From NCBI RefSeq assembly GCF_011074885.1, contig NC_054686.1:620001-684000 (forward strand): 64,000 nucleotides of DNA, in the 5' to 3' direction. The notes below the pieces were generated by a model that worked only from the letters and a program-made list of their open reading frames with translations, was not told the origin of the DNA and did no database searches. This document shows positions 9,693 through 19,062 of the stretch, in pieces. This stretch comes from Brettanomyces bruxellensis (Eukaryota; Ascomycota; Pichiomycetes; Pichiales; Pichiaceae). The position numbers were made by a program, and so were the translations under genes. Numbering within the stretch: position 1 is the first letter of the stretch; every line of letters begins with the position of its first letter.

Positions 9693-11012
9693 TCACAATT
9701 TTGCTGCACGTTTATGTGAGGTCTTTTTAATCCAGTTTTTGATCTGTTTAACCTCATAACTAGGTCTGCTTGTTCTACCTGAGACCGCTTTTTTATTCCA
9801 GAGTGGCTCTCTGTATCTCCAAGTAAGAGCATGTTCGTCATCTAGTGTATCTTCCAATCTCTGTACGATGTACTTTCCAATGTTTGGAAGAAACTTGTAT
9901 CCATGTGCTGAATCACCCGTACATGCGATAATTGTGTCAGATTTCGGCAAGTAGTCTAAAACAAAGTTCTCATCGTAGGTAAGACTTGTCCACGCGATGG
10001 TACAATTGACAATAGGGTTGTTTGCCAATTCAGGAATAACCAAGTTCATCAATTGCCTAGTTATATCCTCTACATCCTTTGGTGCATCATGCACATATGA
10101 AGGAATTGACGTGGTTTGATGCTCGTTGAATGGATTTCTAACATAATTTCTGGCGTCTGCAAAAGTATGTCCAATTTTAATCACGTGATCTTTTGGATCA
10201 GGTGGGAAGAAGTAGCCAAGTTCCCCGCTGAAAAAGATAGGCATGTTCTTGTACTTTTCATATTCCTCTTCTGTGAGTTGAACATGAGACACGAGGTGAC
10301 CAATTGCAGTCACAATATGATCCATATCCACCAAAGCTGAGGTGTTTGCTCCAGAGGAGACAATAATCTTATCGGCACGATAAATCTCTCCATTTTCTGC
10401 ATATACCCTACCTTCTTCCACCCTAACTACATGCCCGCCCTTGCCAAACACGAACTTAGCACCTAGCCTAACGCATTCCCGATAAACAGCAACCAACGAC
10501 TTACCTGACTCCCCCAATGCCGAGTCAATGTTATATCTGGCAACCAAATGATCTGGTAGCTTATTGTTCCGGAACTCTGATATAAGTTTGGCAATCTCCT
10601 TGCCAGAATTAAGTTTTATAATCCTCTGATTAACCCCCAACTTCTTCACATTCTCCGCACCAATCTTATCATAAATAATTCTTGCCTGATTTTCCTTTTT
10701 AAATGGTGAGAGAACCAATCTGCCTGTTTTCTTGTAGAATGGTTTATAAAGAGGGTCGTTTTCCCATGATTTCAATGCTTCCACTGCGAGTCTTGCATAT
10801 AATGGACTTGCATACTCCACTCTCAACATCTTATTATAATCAGTAGCAGCTGATCTCGGAGTTGGAATTGTACTCACATCCAAGCCCAAAACATTTGTGT
10901 ATCCCTTCTTTTTAAGCTCTAAAATTGTGGATAAACCAAAAACTCCACAACCAACCACAACAATTGGAGAATCTTTCTTTGGAATGGTTCGCTGCTTTCT
11001 TAATAGACTCAT
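9693..11012 (-). CDS. Peroxisomal FAD-dependent amine oxidase (fructosyl amino acid/saccharopine oxidase type)
   Basis: This 439-residue DAO-family flavoenzyme begins with a Rossmann FAD motif (IVVVGCGVFGLSTILELKKKG). It has the typical RSAATDYNKMLR segment of fructosyl-amino-acid and saccharopine oxidases, and a C-terminal FAD block (WTSLTYDENFVLDYLP, then CTGDSAHGYKFLPNIG). These enzymes oxidise a C-N bond in glycated amino acids or saccharopine/pipecolate-like substrates and release H2O2. The last three residues are AKL, a peroxisomal targeting signal type 1, which fits an H2O2 producer. The frame opens through a GTG; I use the ATG at 11012 (MSLLRKQ). The exact substrate is not resolvable, and S. 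cerevisiae has no close equivalent that I know of. Confidence 0.82.
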   Translation of the reverse strand: MSLLRKQRTIPKKDSPIVVVGCGVFGLSTILELKKKGYTNVLGLDVSTIPTPRSAATDYNKMLRVEYASPLYARLAVEALKSWENDPLYKPFYKKTGRLVLSPFKKENQARIIYDKIGAENVKKLGVNQRIIKLNSGKEIAKLISEFRNNKLPDHLVARYNIDSALGESGKSLVAVYRECVRLGAKFVFGKGGHVVRVEEGRVYAENGEIYRADKIIVSSGANTSALVDMDHIVTAIGHLVSHVQLTEEEYEKYKNMPIFFSGELGYFFPPDPKDHVIKIGHTFADARNYVRNPFNEHQTTSIPSYVHDAPKDVEDITRQLMNLVIPELANNPIVNCTIAWTSLTYDENFVLDYLPKSDTIIACTGDSAHGYKFLPNIGKYIVQRLEDTLDDEHALTWRYREPLWNKKAVSGRTSRPSYEVKQIKNWIKKTSHKRAAKL

Positions 11013-11843
11013 TTTTACAATATTTAGAAAAGCAAACACTTATGTAATAGAAATTCACGGAACCAGTGGATATTTAAGGATATGTCGTTACTGTAGTTTT
11101 CTGACGATACGGTAGTGATGACCTCCACTTTTTATAGTCTCAATCTCCAAACCGCAAAAGCATTTTGTTTCTCCGGTTTCATTATTTAATTCGAAAGCTT
11201 TATTGTCTCTTTTTTAGCTTTCACCGCTATGAAAATGATTTCCATTGGATAGTCATCACTTAGAAGACTGAATGGAAGACAACAAATGTATTCAATCAAT
11301 ACTGTTCAAAAGTCACGTGTTTCTTTATCTATTCGCGCCCCATATTATTCGTAATCTTAGATTCTGAAGAAGCTTCAAGTCTCGATACATTGCGGATTTC
11401 TGCCACCTTACTAAAAACTAAACTGCGATCTAATTTAGTGCGCGAGCCACACAAACTTTATTAGTTCTTAATTGTGTTTCTTGTTTTTCCCTTTCACTAT
11501 TTTAATGTCTTTATATTGTCCAGTGTATTGTTTATTGAAGAGACGTCTTCTCATCGTGTTTAAAAGTTCCGTTATTTTGCTTACTTAAGCTTCGGCAATT
11601 ACTATCCTTCTGCTATTTCTTTTGGTAACTGTATGTGTGGCTGTGTAATTAGGATAAGGTGAGAAAAATTATCCCGCTTTTCTCTTCAATAAAAAAAAGT
11701 GTGGGCCGAACAGGATAAGTCAACAAATTTTAATATTTTAATATTTTTACATCGTGATATACCTCGAATGAACTATGTATGGATCTTATAAATAGATAAA
11801 AAAAAAACAATTTCAGCTTTTCGATATACACCAGAAGCTTTAG
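11013..11843. promoter_or_regulatory. Divergent oxidase/LOT5 promoter region with a TCACGTG site
   Basis: The 831-base gap between divergent genes contains a Cbf1/bHLH-type site TCACGTG at 11313-11319, about 300 bases upstream of the oxidase ATG. A short A-run near 11800 precedes LOT5. Control by Cbf1 is inferred from the motif alone. No further gene is seen. Confidence 0.35.
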
Positions 11844-12695
11844 ATGAACAAGTCTGTACAATTTGTTGAAGATTTACCGACTGTTGAAAATACTGAACCC
11901 GTTTCTTTATATAGATCCACCTCACCATTTTATTACAGAGATCATGATAAGTACATCTTGAGTTATGGTTCAGATAGTTGGACTATAGAAATTGATGATA
12001 AGCTGAAAGAATCGCATTTAAAAGTTTTGTTTGACAGGTTGTCCTTTTCATCTGGTCACCTGAACGTACATCAGAAGGCTAGTGTTGCATTGCAAAAAGG
12101 GTATGACGAGCAAATACAGCATAATACGATCAGTTTTAGGATTTGGATCTTTATATTAAAAGATTGCTTGTTAATTCATCCTGATACACCTATTATTAAG
12201 GATATGAACCTTCGCCTTGCATATGGTATTATTTCTCGTTGTGAGATTCGTCAAGGAAAGGAAATATACATTGTGGCAAATGAGGACGATAACTCGGAAT
12301 CCTTTGTGTTTCATCTTTATCCCGGAGATCAAAAAGCAATAAAGCATCCTTTATTTCATACATTTGCACTTCTTGATAGGAATGCAGCCCTTCAAGAAGC
12401 ATACAATGGTTTAATTGATGGAATTCGTCGATCCCGTCAGTTTCGAGATGACACTAATGATTATATCACATGTGACAACGATGTCGATCAACAAGCGCAC
12501 ATAGAGAATGAAATTCTACTTAATGAAAGCGGTCAAGGCGATGATGAACTGAATGATGTTTTGTTAGATGTGGCTCCACGGACAGAAAGCAGTGCTATGA
12601 GTGTTGAGCTAAATGGAGGTTCTGTATTGGGCAGCAAGCGTAATGTTGGGTATGATATTGCGGCAGGTAAAGAAAAGCATAGAAAATTTGTGTAA
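11844..12695 (+). CDS. LOT5: Lot5-like protein (pICln/PH-like fold family)
   Basis: This 283-residue acidic protein has no catalytic motif. The middle (about residues 95-190) reads as a PH-like barrel: FRIWIFILKDCLLIHP, then LAYGIISRCEI and FVFHLYPGD, resembling the ICln/Lot5 family in which a hydrophobic strand precedes the substrate-facing loop. The C-terminal third is acidic and low-complexity. The call is strengthened by gene order: LOT5 (YKL183W) lies beside SPE1, ASH1 and MTR2 in S. cerevisiae, and the same four genes occur together here with LOT5 inverted. Lot5 function is poorly known; pICln relatives chaperone Sm proteins. Confidence 0.7.
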   Translation: MNKSVQFVEDLPTVENTEPVSLYRSTSPFYYRDHDKYILSYGSDSWTIEIDDKLKESHLKVLFDRLSFSSGHLNVHQKASVALQKGYDEQIQHNTISFRIWIFILKDCLLIHPDTPIIKDMNLRLAYGIISRCEIRQGKEIYIVANEDDNSESFVFHLYPGDQKAIKHPLFHTFALLDRNAALQEAYNGLIDGIRRSRQFRDDTNDYITCDNDVDQQAHIENEILLNESGQGDDELNDVLLDVAPRTESSAMSVELNGGSVLGSKRNVGYDIAAGKEKHRKFV

Positions 12696-12772
12696 ACTTA
12701 TTATGTATAATAGCATTAGCATTTGGGAATTATAAAGGTACCAAAATATATATATTTAAAAAAAAATTCACT

Positions 12773-14176
12773 TCAGTATTCACTATTCACATAGATGCAT
12801 GTGAAGTTGCTTTTAAAGCCATTAAATGAGGTTGCTGCTACTGATGTATAGGCACCCGCATTTTCAAAGTAAAGCCAGTCCCCAATTTCAACCTCATAAG
12901 GAAGTTTAATCCGTGAAATAATGCAGTCCAATCCATCGCACGTTGGACCCCAAATAGAATATGTCTTCTGTGAATTAACGTGATTTTCTTTTGTACCCAG
13001 ATTATCAAAATACTTGAACTGGCCGCCAGATGTTAGCACTTTTGGTTGTACCAATTGATGGTCATACAGGATGCAATTTAAATTTCCGTACACACCATCA
13101 TTTAAGTATAGTCTTTCTTTCTGGGGATCTGATCTTTTAGAAATGATGTTTGCGGCTAACGTAAAACATGATGATGAAAAGTATCTTCCCATTTCAGAAA
13201 TTATAATTAGTTCTGGATTTTCAGCCTCCGGAAAGAATGAATCTAATGCGTTACGAAGAATAATGGAAGACTGCTCTAAAGAGAATTTAGCAAATCCACC
13301 ACCGACATCTAGAATATTCATTTTAAAGCCCTGCCTTTCAGCATAATTGAACAATTCTCTTGAATCTTGTACTGCTTTAGCAAAAGTGTTAAAGTTGTTG
13401 CAGCCCGATCCAACGTGAAATGCTATTCCTTTAAGGTCAAGATCCAGACTTTTGCAAGCATCAATCATTTCTTTGGCATACTTAAGTGAGGCCCCAAACT
13501 TCACCGAAAGTGGGCATGTTGAGCTAGAATCATCTGTAAGAATTCTTATCAATATACCGCATGAAGGGTGAAATTTGTTGATCTTAACAAGCTCATCGAG
13601 ATTATCAACCGTGGTAAGAGCAACTCTAACATCTTTAGCATGTCTCAAATGAGGAATGCTTTTGCAAGGATTGGCATATATAATTCTTGATGGACTGATA
13701 TTTTTGGAAATGATTTGATCGATTTCTTCTTTAGATGCACAATCAAAGCCAAATCCGAGATCTGCAATTGCTCGAAGTAATCTAGAGTCATTGTTACATT
13801 TCACAGCATAAAACGGATGAATCCTTGGTAGGCATTTTCTCAATTTCACTGCCAATCTTTTCAATTCTCCTAGGTCACAAACATAAAACGGTGCAATATC
13901 CTTTTCTTGACATGTATTAATGTCTATTTTTCTGATTCTATTGAATAAAGCTGAGGCGACGAGTTTTTGTGAATCATAATATGATTTTGAAGTTACCCCG
14001 AAGTTATAATTGAGGAACGGCTTTTTTGTAAGATCCTTTGATTCTTGTCGTGGTATAAATATAGAAGTTGGTTCCATCCTTTTGTCGCTTCTTGAATATC
14101 TTATTTTAGTGATTTGGCCTCGAACGCTACCCTTCAAATATGGAAGTAATTGTGAAATCTTAACCTGGTTGGCCAT
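12773..14176 (-). CDS. SPE1: Ornithine decarboxylase
   Basis: This 467-residue PLP enzyme decarboxylates ornithine to putrescine, the first step of polyamine synthesis. The fold-III decarboxylase features are clear: FYAVKCN with the PLP lysine, the HVGSG segment, the ILDVGGGF glycine loop and WGPTCDGLDC with the active-site cysteine. The phosphate-binding EPGRY motif reads EMGRY (about 13184-13200), an unusual change. A frame extension upstream begins with TTG; I chose the ATG at 14176 (MANQVKISQ), giving a length almost equal to S. cerevisiae Spe1 (466). It lies tail-to-tail with LOT5 (77-base gap) and downstream of ASH1, the same grouping as in S. cerevisiae. Confidence 0.95.
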   Translation of the reverse strand: MANQVKISQLLPYLKGSVRGQITKIRYSRSDKRMEPTSIFIPRQESKDLTKKPFLNYNFGVTSKSYYDSQKLVASALFNRIRKIDINTCQEKDIAPFYVCDLGELKRLAVKLRKCLPRIHPFYAVKCNNDSRLLRAIADLGFGFDCASKEEIDQIISKNISPSRIIYANPCKSIPHLRHAKDVRVALTTVDNLDELVKINKFHPSCGILIRILTDDSSSTCPLSVKFGASLKYAKEMIDACKSLDLDLKGIAFHVGSGCNNFNTFAKAVQDSRELFNYAERQGFKMNILDVGGGFAKFSLEQSSIILRNALDSFFPEAENPELIIISEMGRYFSSSCFTLAANIISKRSDPQKERLYLNDGVYGNLNCILYDHQLVQPKVLTSGGQFKYFDNLGTKENHVNSQKTYSIWGPTCDGLDCIISRIKLPYEVEIGDWLYFENAGAYTSVAATSFNGFKSNFTCIYVNSEY

Positions 14177-14886
14177 GCTACAGTCAAACCGAAGTATATG
14201 TGATTGAGTATTTGTACTATGATATACGATGGAACATATCAATTCTGTGGTTTAGTATCTATGTATATTGGAAATTGTAATACCTGAAAAATTATTGTGA
14301 CCCCTACCGTGGAAATTTTTTTTTTTTTCAGAATAACCTGCTAGGGAAATGCAATAGACAAACAATCGAGAATATATACAAGAAGGACCAATAATTACCA
14401 AATCAATAAACATTCTGATAACTTTTGTACCTGTTATACATTAAGATTTGAGCAAATAATAACGACAAAACGATTTTAATCATATCCAAAATATTAATTC
14501 ATGGCGTCCCGTTTGTATATTTCTCCATTAAGGAACCTCATGCATCTCAAACGGAAATCTCGCAATCATATTTTCCACTTTGAACAAAATCGGTGTGCAC
14601 CGCGGCAAAATTTTCAGCTTACAATAATTTTCAATTAATTACAATATTTTTTTTCTGTACACCCATAATTAATTTATTATTTCCCAATTTCTGTTACCAG
14701 ATGAGTACAGATAGATAGATACGTGATGAAATTTTCTTTTTTAATTTGTTCATTAATTAAAGTTATGTAATGCATATACCAACAAGCCTGAGAAATACAA
14801 GATGTTATTAATAATTATTAGTGCGTCTTCTGTTCATGACCTGAACCAGCAGCGATCGAAAACCCATTTCTCCGGCTGTCATCTTT
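14177..14886. promoter_or_regulatory. Intergenic region: SPE1 promoter and ASH1 3' region
   Basis: These 710 AT-rich bases lie between two minus-strand genes. A T11 run occurs near 14319-14329, upstream of SPE1. A full RACCAGCR-type sequence (AACCAGCA at 14844-14851) lies just past the ASH1 stop. ASH1 mRNA is localised through 3'-region elements in S. cerevisiae; no such structure can be judged here by eye. Confidence 0.3.
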
Positions 14887-16548
14887 TTACTCATCAACAA
14901 CCACTTCTCCCTCACAGTGTAAGCATTTATAGTTATGATGAACACCAATCTTAACACCTTCTGAGTTCAATTGTGGTATGTCAACCTTTCCCCTCTTTTT
15001 CATTAGCGTCCATTCTCCTTTTGCCGGAATTCTAAGACACTTTGGATTGATACATCTTGCTCTAGTCTTCTTGTATCTTAAACCACACGAATTACATAGC
15101 TGACCTTCCTCCGGGGCCCATGAAGGACGCCAGCATGGTGATTGAGTGGAGTGACAAGAGATACATTTTTTAATGATACGACGAGAGTGTGATGTGTGGC
15201 TATGGCGTCTGTGAGTATTTAATTTCTTTGATTTCTTACCTGGCGATTCTATGACGGTAGTAGTTGTAGGCTTGTCTTCTGTATCTGAGCTTTGCGAAAA
15301 CGATGTATTAATGAATTTGGCAACCAGTGGTGCTGCTTTCGAAGTGGTTTCTCTTTCTGTGGAATGACGTGCAATTTGAATTGGGGTACTCCTTGTATAT
15401 GGAGAAGCAGCCTCCAATTCCTCTGTATCCTCATGAAAACTGTTTTTACGAAGAATCTGTTTCAAAGGTGGTAGCTCACACTTATGATCCTTGAAATCTC
15501 CCTTGAAAGAAAAGCCTTTTTTTGCTTTTCCCTTGTAAAGTTCGGGAGAACTTGTGAGCAAGTTGACATCTTGCATATAACCGGTAGATTGATAGTTGTA
15601 GTTCGATGCGTATGGGTAATTAACCAAACCATCAAATCTGCTATATTGGTTATTAACAAATGTGGAGAGTTTGGAAGCATTTGGAAGTAGGGGTTCAAAG
15701 TTCAATGGAGTCACCCTTGGTATACATCTTGCTTCCAATCCTCTTAGATTCTCGCAGTAATCTTTATACTTTCTGTAAAGCCTGGAATTTCTGTGGCTGA
15801 CCTCGTATCTGTAATAATCTCTCCATTCTCTATTCTGCTGTTCCAAGAGGTATGCTCTTTCGTTAACCCCAGCGATCGGTATGGAACGGTCTAGCAGGCA
15901 GAATGAATAGCAGGTGTCTGGATAGTAGTATGCCGAATTGTGGTACGGAGGAATGGATGTATCAACCTTTAGCTCATCTTCTTTCTGCATCCTTGCAGAT
16001 TTTTGCGATTTTTTTGGTGACGATTCAGTGGATGGAGGTGGAGTAGCCGGACTCTGCGAGTTTGAAGCTGGGTTGATAGTAGCGGGTTTCTCGGTCCTCA
16101 CATTAGATGCTGCGCTTGATGATAGTGTAAAGTCAATGGTTGCAAGAGAACTATTAGCTGTTGTTGAAGGAGGTGTTAAAGGTAATTCAGGTAACCGTAA
16201 TTTCGGTGTCAAAGGAGAATGATAACCTCTTAAAGGTGGATATGTAATTGGAGATGAAGGAGCAGTCTTAGCTTTTTTCGAACTTGGAAATTTGCCGTTA
16301 TTCATGGAATAGCAAAAGTTCCGAGGTGATGTGAGTGTCTTGTCAAAATACTCAATATCATCCAACTTCCTCTTCTTCCGATTTTTAAATTTGCTCAATG
16401 TATTGGCAGCATTGTAAACCTCTTCCGCATTAGCAGATCTCGGCTCAGACATTCTATAAAGCAATGATGATTGAGATGTTGAGCAAGTGGTATCAGATTG
16501 AGATCTATAATGATTCAAAACGTTATAAGGCAGTGATGTGGATAGCAT
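14887..16548 (-). CDS. ASH1: GATA-like zinc-finger transcriptional repressor Ash1
   Basis: This 553-residue protein is low-complexity (Ser/Pro/Thr/Lys) except for a C-terminal zinc finger: C462-x2-C465-x19-C485-x2-C488 in [16 protein letters not shown] and [17 protein letters not shown]. It is followed by IPAKGEW and a final CLHC pair. This arrangement matches S. cerevisiae Ash1 almost residue for residue, rather than the shorter GATA factors. In S. cerevisiae Ash1 accumulates in daughter nuclei and represses HO; in other yeasts it affects filamentation and mating-type control. Synteny (SPE1-ASH1-MTR2) agrees. Two possible Swi5/Ace2 sites lie upstream. Confidence 0.93.
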   Translation of the reverse strand: MLSTSLPYNVLNHYRSQSDTTCSTSQSSLLYRMSEPRSANAEEVYNAANTLSKFKNRKKRKLDDIEYFDKTLTSPRNFCYSMNNGKFPSSKKAKTAPSSPITYPPLRGYHSPLTPKLRLPELPLTPPSTTANSSLATIDFTLSSSAASNVRTEKPATINPASNSQSPATPPPSTESSPKKSQKSARMQKEDELKVDTSIPPYHNSAYYYPDTCYSFCLLDRSIPIAGVNERAYLLEQQNREWRDYYRYEVSHRNSRLYRKYKDYCENLRGLEARCIPRVTPLNFEPLLPNASKLSTFVNNQYSRFDGLVNYPYASNYNYQSTGYMQDVNLLTSSPELYKGKAKKGFSFKGDFKDHKCELPPLKQILRKNSFHEDTEELEAASPYTRSTPIQIARHSTERETTSKAAPLVAKFINTSFSQSSDTEDKPTTTTVIESPGKKSKKLNTHRRHSHTSHSRRIIKKCISCHSTQSPCWRPSWAPEEGQLCNSCGLRYKKTRARCINPKCLRIPAKGEWTLMKKRGKVDIPQLNSEGVKIGVHHNYKCLHCEGEVVVDE

Positions 16549-16826
16549 AGTCTATGGAATGAATGTAAGTGTGCTGAGACCTTGTCTGCTATATAGGCTT
16601 TTCTTTATATAAAAGTAAATGCAGAGCGAATGAATTTGTTTTGGTTGTTGTGGTCTGCGTATGGCTTTGAAGAAAAAGAGAAGATAAAATATTATATTTT
16701 ATGTTTTCTCTCTTTTGTAATCTAGGAAATGATAGATGTTGATAATATATTTATCTGCAAACTGAATTTGAGTTATAGGTAACGATGATGTTCTGCTTAC
16801 AGTAACCAGGTATAATACGGATATAT

Positions 16827-16833
16827 GACCAGC
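16827..16833 (+). promoter_or_regulatory. Possible Swi5/Ace2 site (RACCAGC) upstream of ASH1
   Basis: GACCAGC lies about 280 bases upstream of the ASH1 start. Swi5/Ace2 bind RACCAGC(R), and ASH1 is a Swi5/Ace2 target in S. cerevisiae. The eighth base here is C, so the match is seven of eight. Confidence 0.35.
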
Positions 16834-17454
16834 CAATATAACTTCACTCATAATCACATAAAAATATGGAAGACCCTTCTGATTATATATCTACTGAACT
16901 GGGAAGAGCATCTTCCTAAAAAGGTGGTTTGATTTGCCAGATCAAGAAGACACTTCCAGCCCCAATGATCTACAAAGGTGATCGTATTGTGAAAATGGTT
17001 GAAAAGCACTGCGTAAGGGGCTGACAATTTCCATTTTTCTTCTTATTCGTTTATTTTAGAAAGAAATTCACTTGATTGCTAAATTTATTCTTAGTAATGC
17101 CCGCACTCACAAGATCCCTTGGTGCATTTCCAGTTAAATCTATTTAAAAAAAATAAAGAATATTATAGGGGGCATTGAGAACGGCAGGAAAAAGAAGAGA
17201 AATGTTGAGGGGGCTTGCAGAATAATTTTCTTAATCGGGCCTATAATTATATGCAGCGCACAGAGAATTTACATTGTTAATAAATACCCTAATGGTGCAA
17301 ATAATTTTTTGAAAAGGAAATTTCTGCAGATGTCGGCTCGATTGGTCGAGGGTTTCAATCCAGCCTCATCTTACTCAAAGAACGAAATAAGTTTTGACAG
17401 TCTTCGGTTATAATATAAACCTGAAATAATGCATGAACTGTCCATTACGGGCAA

Positions 17455-17461
17455 GCTGGTT
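17455..17461 (-). promoter_or_regulatory. Possible Swi5/Ace2 site (RACCAGC) in the ASH1/MTR2 gap
   Basis: GCTGGTT on the plus strand reads AACCAGC on the strand of ASH1, about 910 bases upstream of its ATG. It is a second match to RACCAGC in the same promoter. Seven-base motifs arise by chance, so this is suggestive only. Confidence 0.3.
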
Positions 17462-18294
17462 AATAACGCATCTCTTTTAATCAATGATGTTCCACTAATT
17501 GGAAAATAACCGCTTTTAAATTTGTTGTTCTGTCCCAAAAAGTTATATCCATTCCCTTTTGAATATGCTACATCAACTAGTAGAAAAAGCTGTTTGAGAA
17601 AATAAAAGGCGTATCAATATTTTTCATTTACTATCCTTTTTGGAATCTTAATGTCGGTTCAGCCACTTATTTTCTTGATTTAATTGATCCTGTTTCCAAA
17701 AGAAAAAAGTGAGCCTCAGTTCTTTTTCTCGAACAGCGATAAAAGTGAATGTTACAGTTTAATACACATATAAATCAGATTTGATCATCTGGGGATCCCG
17801 TACATAGCAAGCCTTTCTTGTTAGGTAATTGAACGTTCAGCCTTGATTGAAACCAGTTTAAAATGATGCTTTATTCTACTGTTTCTTTTTTCCTTTAGGA
17901 TTTGTCAATGTTTCATTTTAAATTTCTCTGGAAACGTTCTTTTCCGAATATTTTCAATCATCAGCAATATCTTTCAATAATTAAAATTTTACGCTTATGA
18001 TTCAAGATTATATTTACTGTAAAAATCTGTTGTTGTACATTTAGCTGTTAAGTACCCTACATATTTTTTAAAATACTCGGAAGCTTCAGATCCAAGTCGG
18101 TGAAGTTTCAAACAACATGAACGTTTGTCATTTAATTGTTACACGACCCGATGGATAGGAATTTTTTTTTTTTTTTTTTTTTCAGCTGAGTTGTTACACC
18201 AAGAAATAAACTCACCAACTACCAAACCGATCTCATATTATGTTAGTTCCTTTTGCCACTGGACACTAAATAGCAAAAAAAAAAAACTGTAAAT

Positions 18295-18831
18295 ATGGAA
18301 ATGCAAGGAACAGGAAATCAGGCAGTGGATCCAACAGCAAAGTTGGAGCAGTTTCTAAAAGCTTTGACAGATACCTTAGATGCTGAATACAAAAATGAAA
18401 CACCCGAGTACTATAAATCAATGATACTGCCGCAACTTTTGCCACAATCAAGAATAATAATGAATGGACAGCCATTTGGTTCAAAGGCCCAGTTTCAAGA
18501 GCTGTGGTCGACTTTACCAGCCACTCAGCATCAAACCACTAGTTTCGATTCACATCTCCTTCCTACAAATAACGGATCTGTGTATATTATTCTTGCGCAC
18601 TTGAAAGTGAGATTTGATGAATCCGGAAGGAATAGATTTGGGCAGACAACGGAATTACTTCCCGGAGGACCAGATGGAAGATTGCATAGGCCATTATTTT
18701 CGAACTGGTTTGGTGTTACTGTTAGTATGGTGGTATCGGAAAAGATAAATACAAACTTTAATATCGAGTGCATAAGTTCGTTTGACTATCGTATAACGGA
18801 GTGCCCAGATAACTCAGTGTTTATGATATAA
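18295..18831 (+). CDS. MTR2: mRNA export receptor subunit Mtr2
   Basis: This 178-residue protein has an NTF2-like layout: an N-terminal helix region (KLEQFLKALTDTLDAEY), then strands and loops ending in FNIECISSFDYRITECP. Length matches Mtr2 (184 in S. cerevisiae). Mtr2 pairs with Mex67 to carry mRNPs and pre-ribosomes through the nuclear pore. Mtr2 proteins diverge quickly, so the homology signal is moderate, but the gene sits head-to-head with ASH1 exactly as in S. cerevisiae (YKL186C-YKL185W). The ATG at 18295 is the first in frame. Confidence 0.82.
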   Translation: MEMQGTGNQAVDPTAKLEQFLKALTDTLDAEYKNETPEYYKSMILPQLLPQSRIIMNGQPFGSKAQFQELWSTLPATQHQTTSFDSHLLPTNNGSVYIILAHLKVRFDESGRNRFGQTTELLPGGPDGRLHRPLFSNWFGVTVSMVVSEKINTNFNIECISSFDYRITECPDNSVFMI

Positions 18832-19062
18832 TCATGAATAGAAATAGGTGAGTGAGCACTATATCTTCTTATATGTGTTTGACATTGACATATACTTTAC
18901 AAGTCCACGTGTGTGTTTGGATAATGATCTATGCCGGCAAAGTTCTTTGGCGAACGGTTTACGTATCTCAAATATTTCCGAGAAGCAACTATTTACCTCA
19001 AATATATAGAATGTTTAAAAAAATGTAATATAATGACCATAAGAAAGATTAAAAAAGTATGG

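Larger units (their letters stand above)
16549..18294. promoter_or_regulatory. Long divergent ASH1/MTR2 intergenic region
   Basis: This 1.75 kb gap is one of the longest in the window. It contains no protein-like frame. It holds two RACCAGC-type sites listed separately, scattered AT-rich tracts, and a T21 run (18162-18182) ending in CAG about 110 bases before the MTR2 ATG. A long regulatory region is expected for a cell-cycle gene such as ASH1, but that is inference. No tRNA or snoRNA is evident by eye. Confidence 0.4.

Noticed and set aside
16860..16990. Possible tRNA-like or gene-fragment sequence in the ASH1/MTR2 gap
   Set aside because: No acceptor stem, A-box/B-box pair or open frame could be built from it.
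18162..18184. A 5'-UTR intron acceptor (T-run followed by CAG) upstream of MTR2
   Set aside because: No TACTAAC/TGCTAAC-like branch site or GTAAGT/GTATGT donor is visible in the upstream 300 bases.
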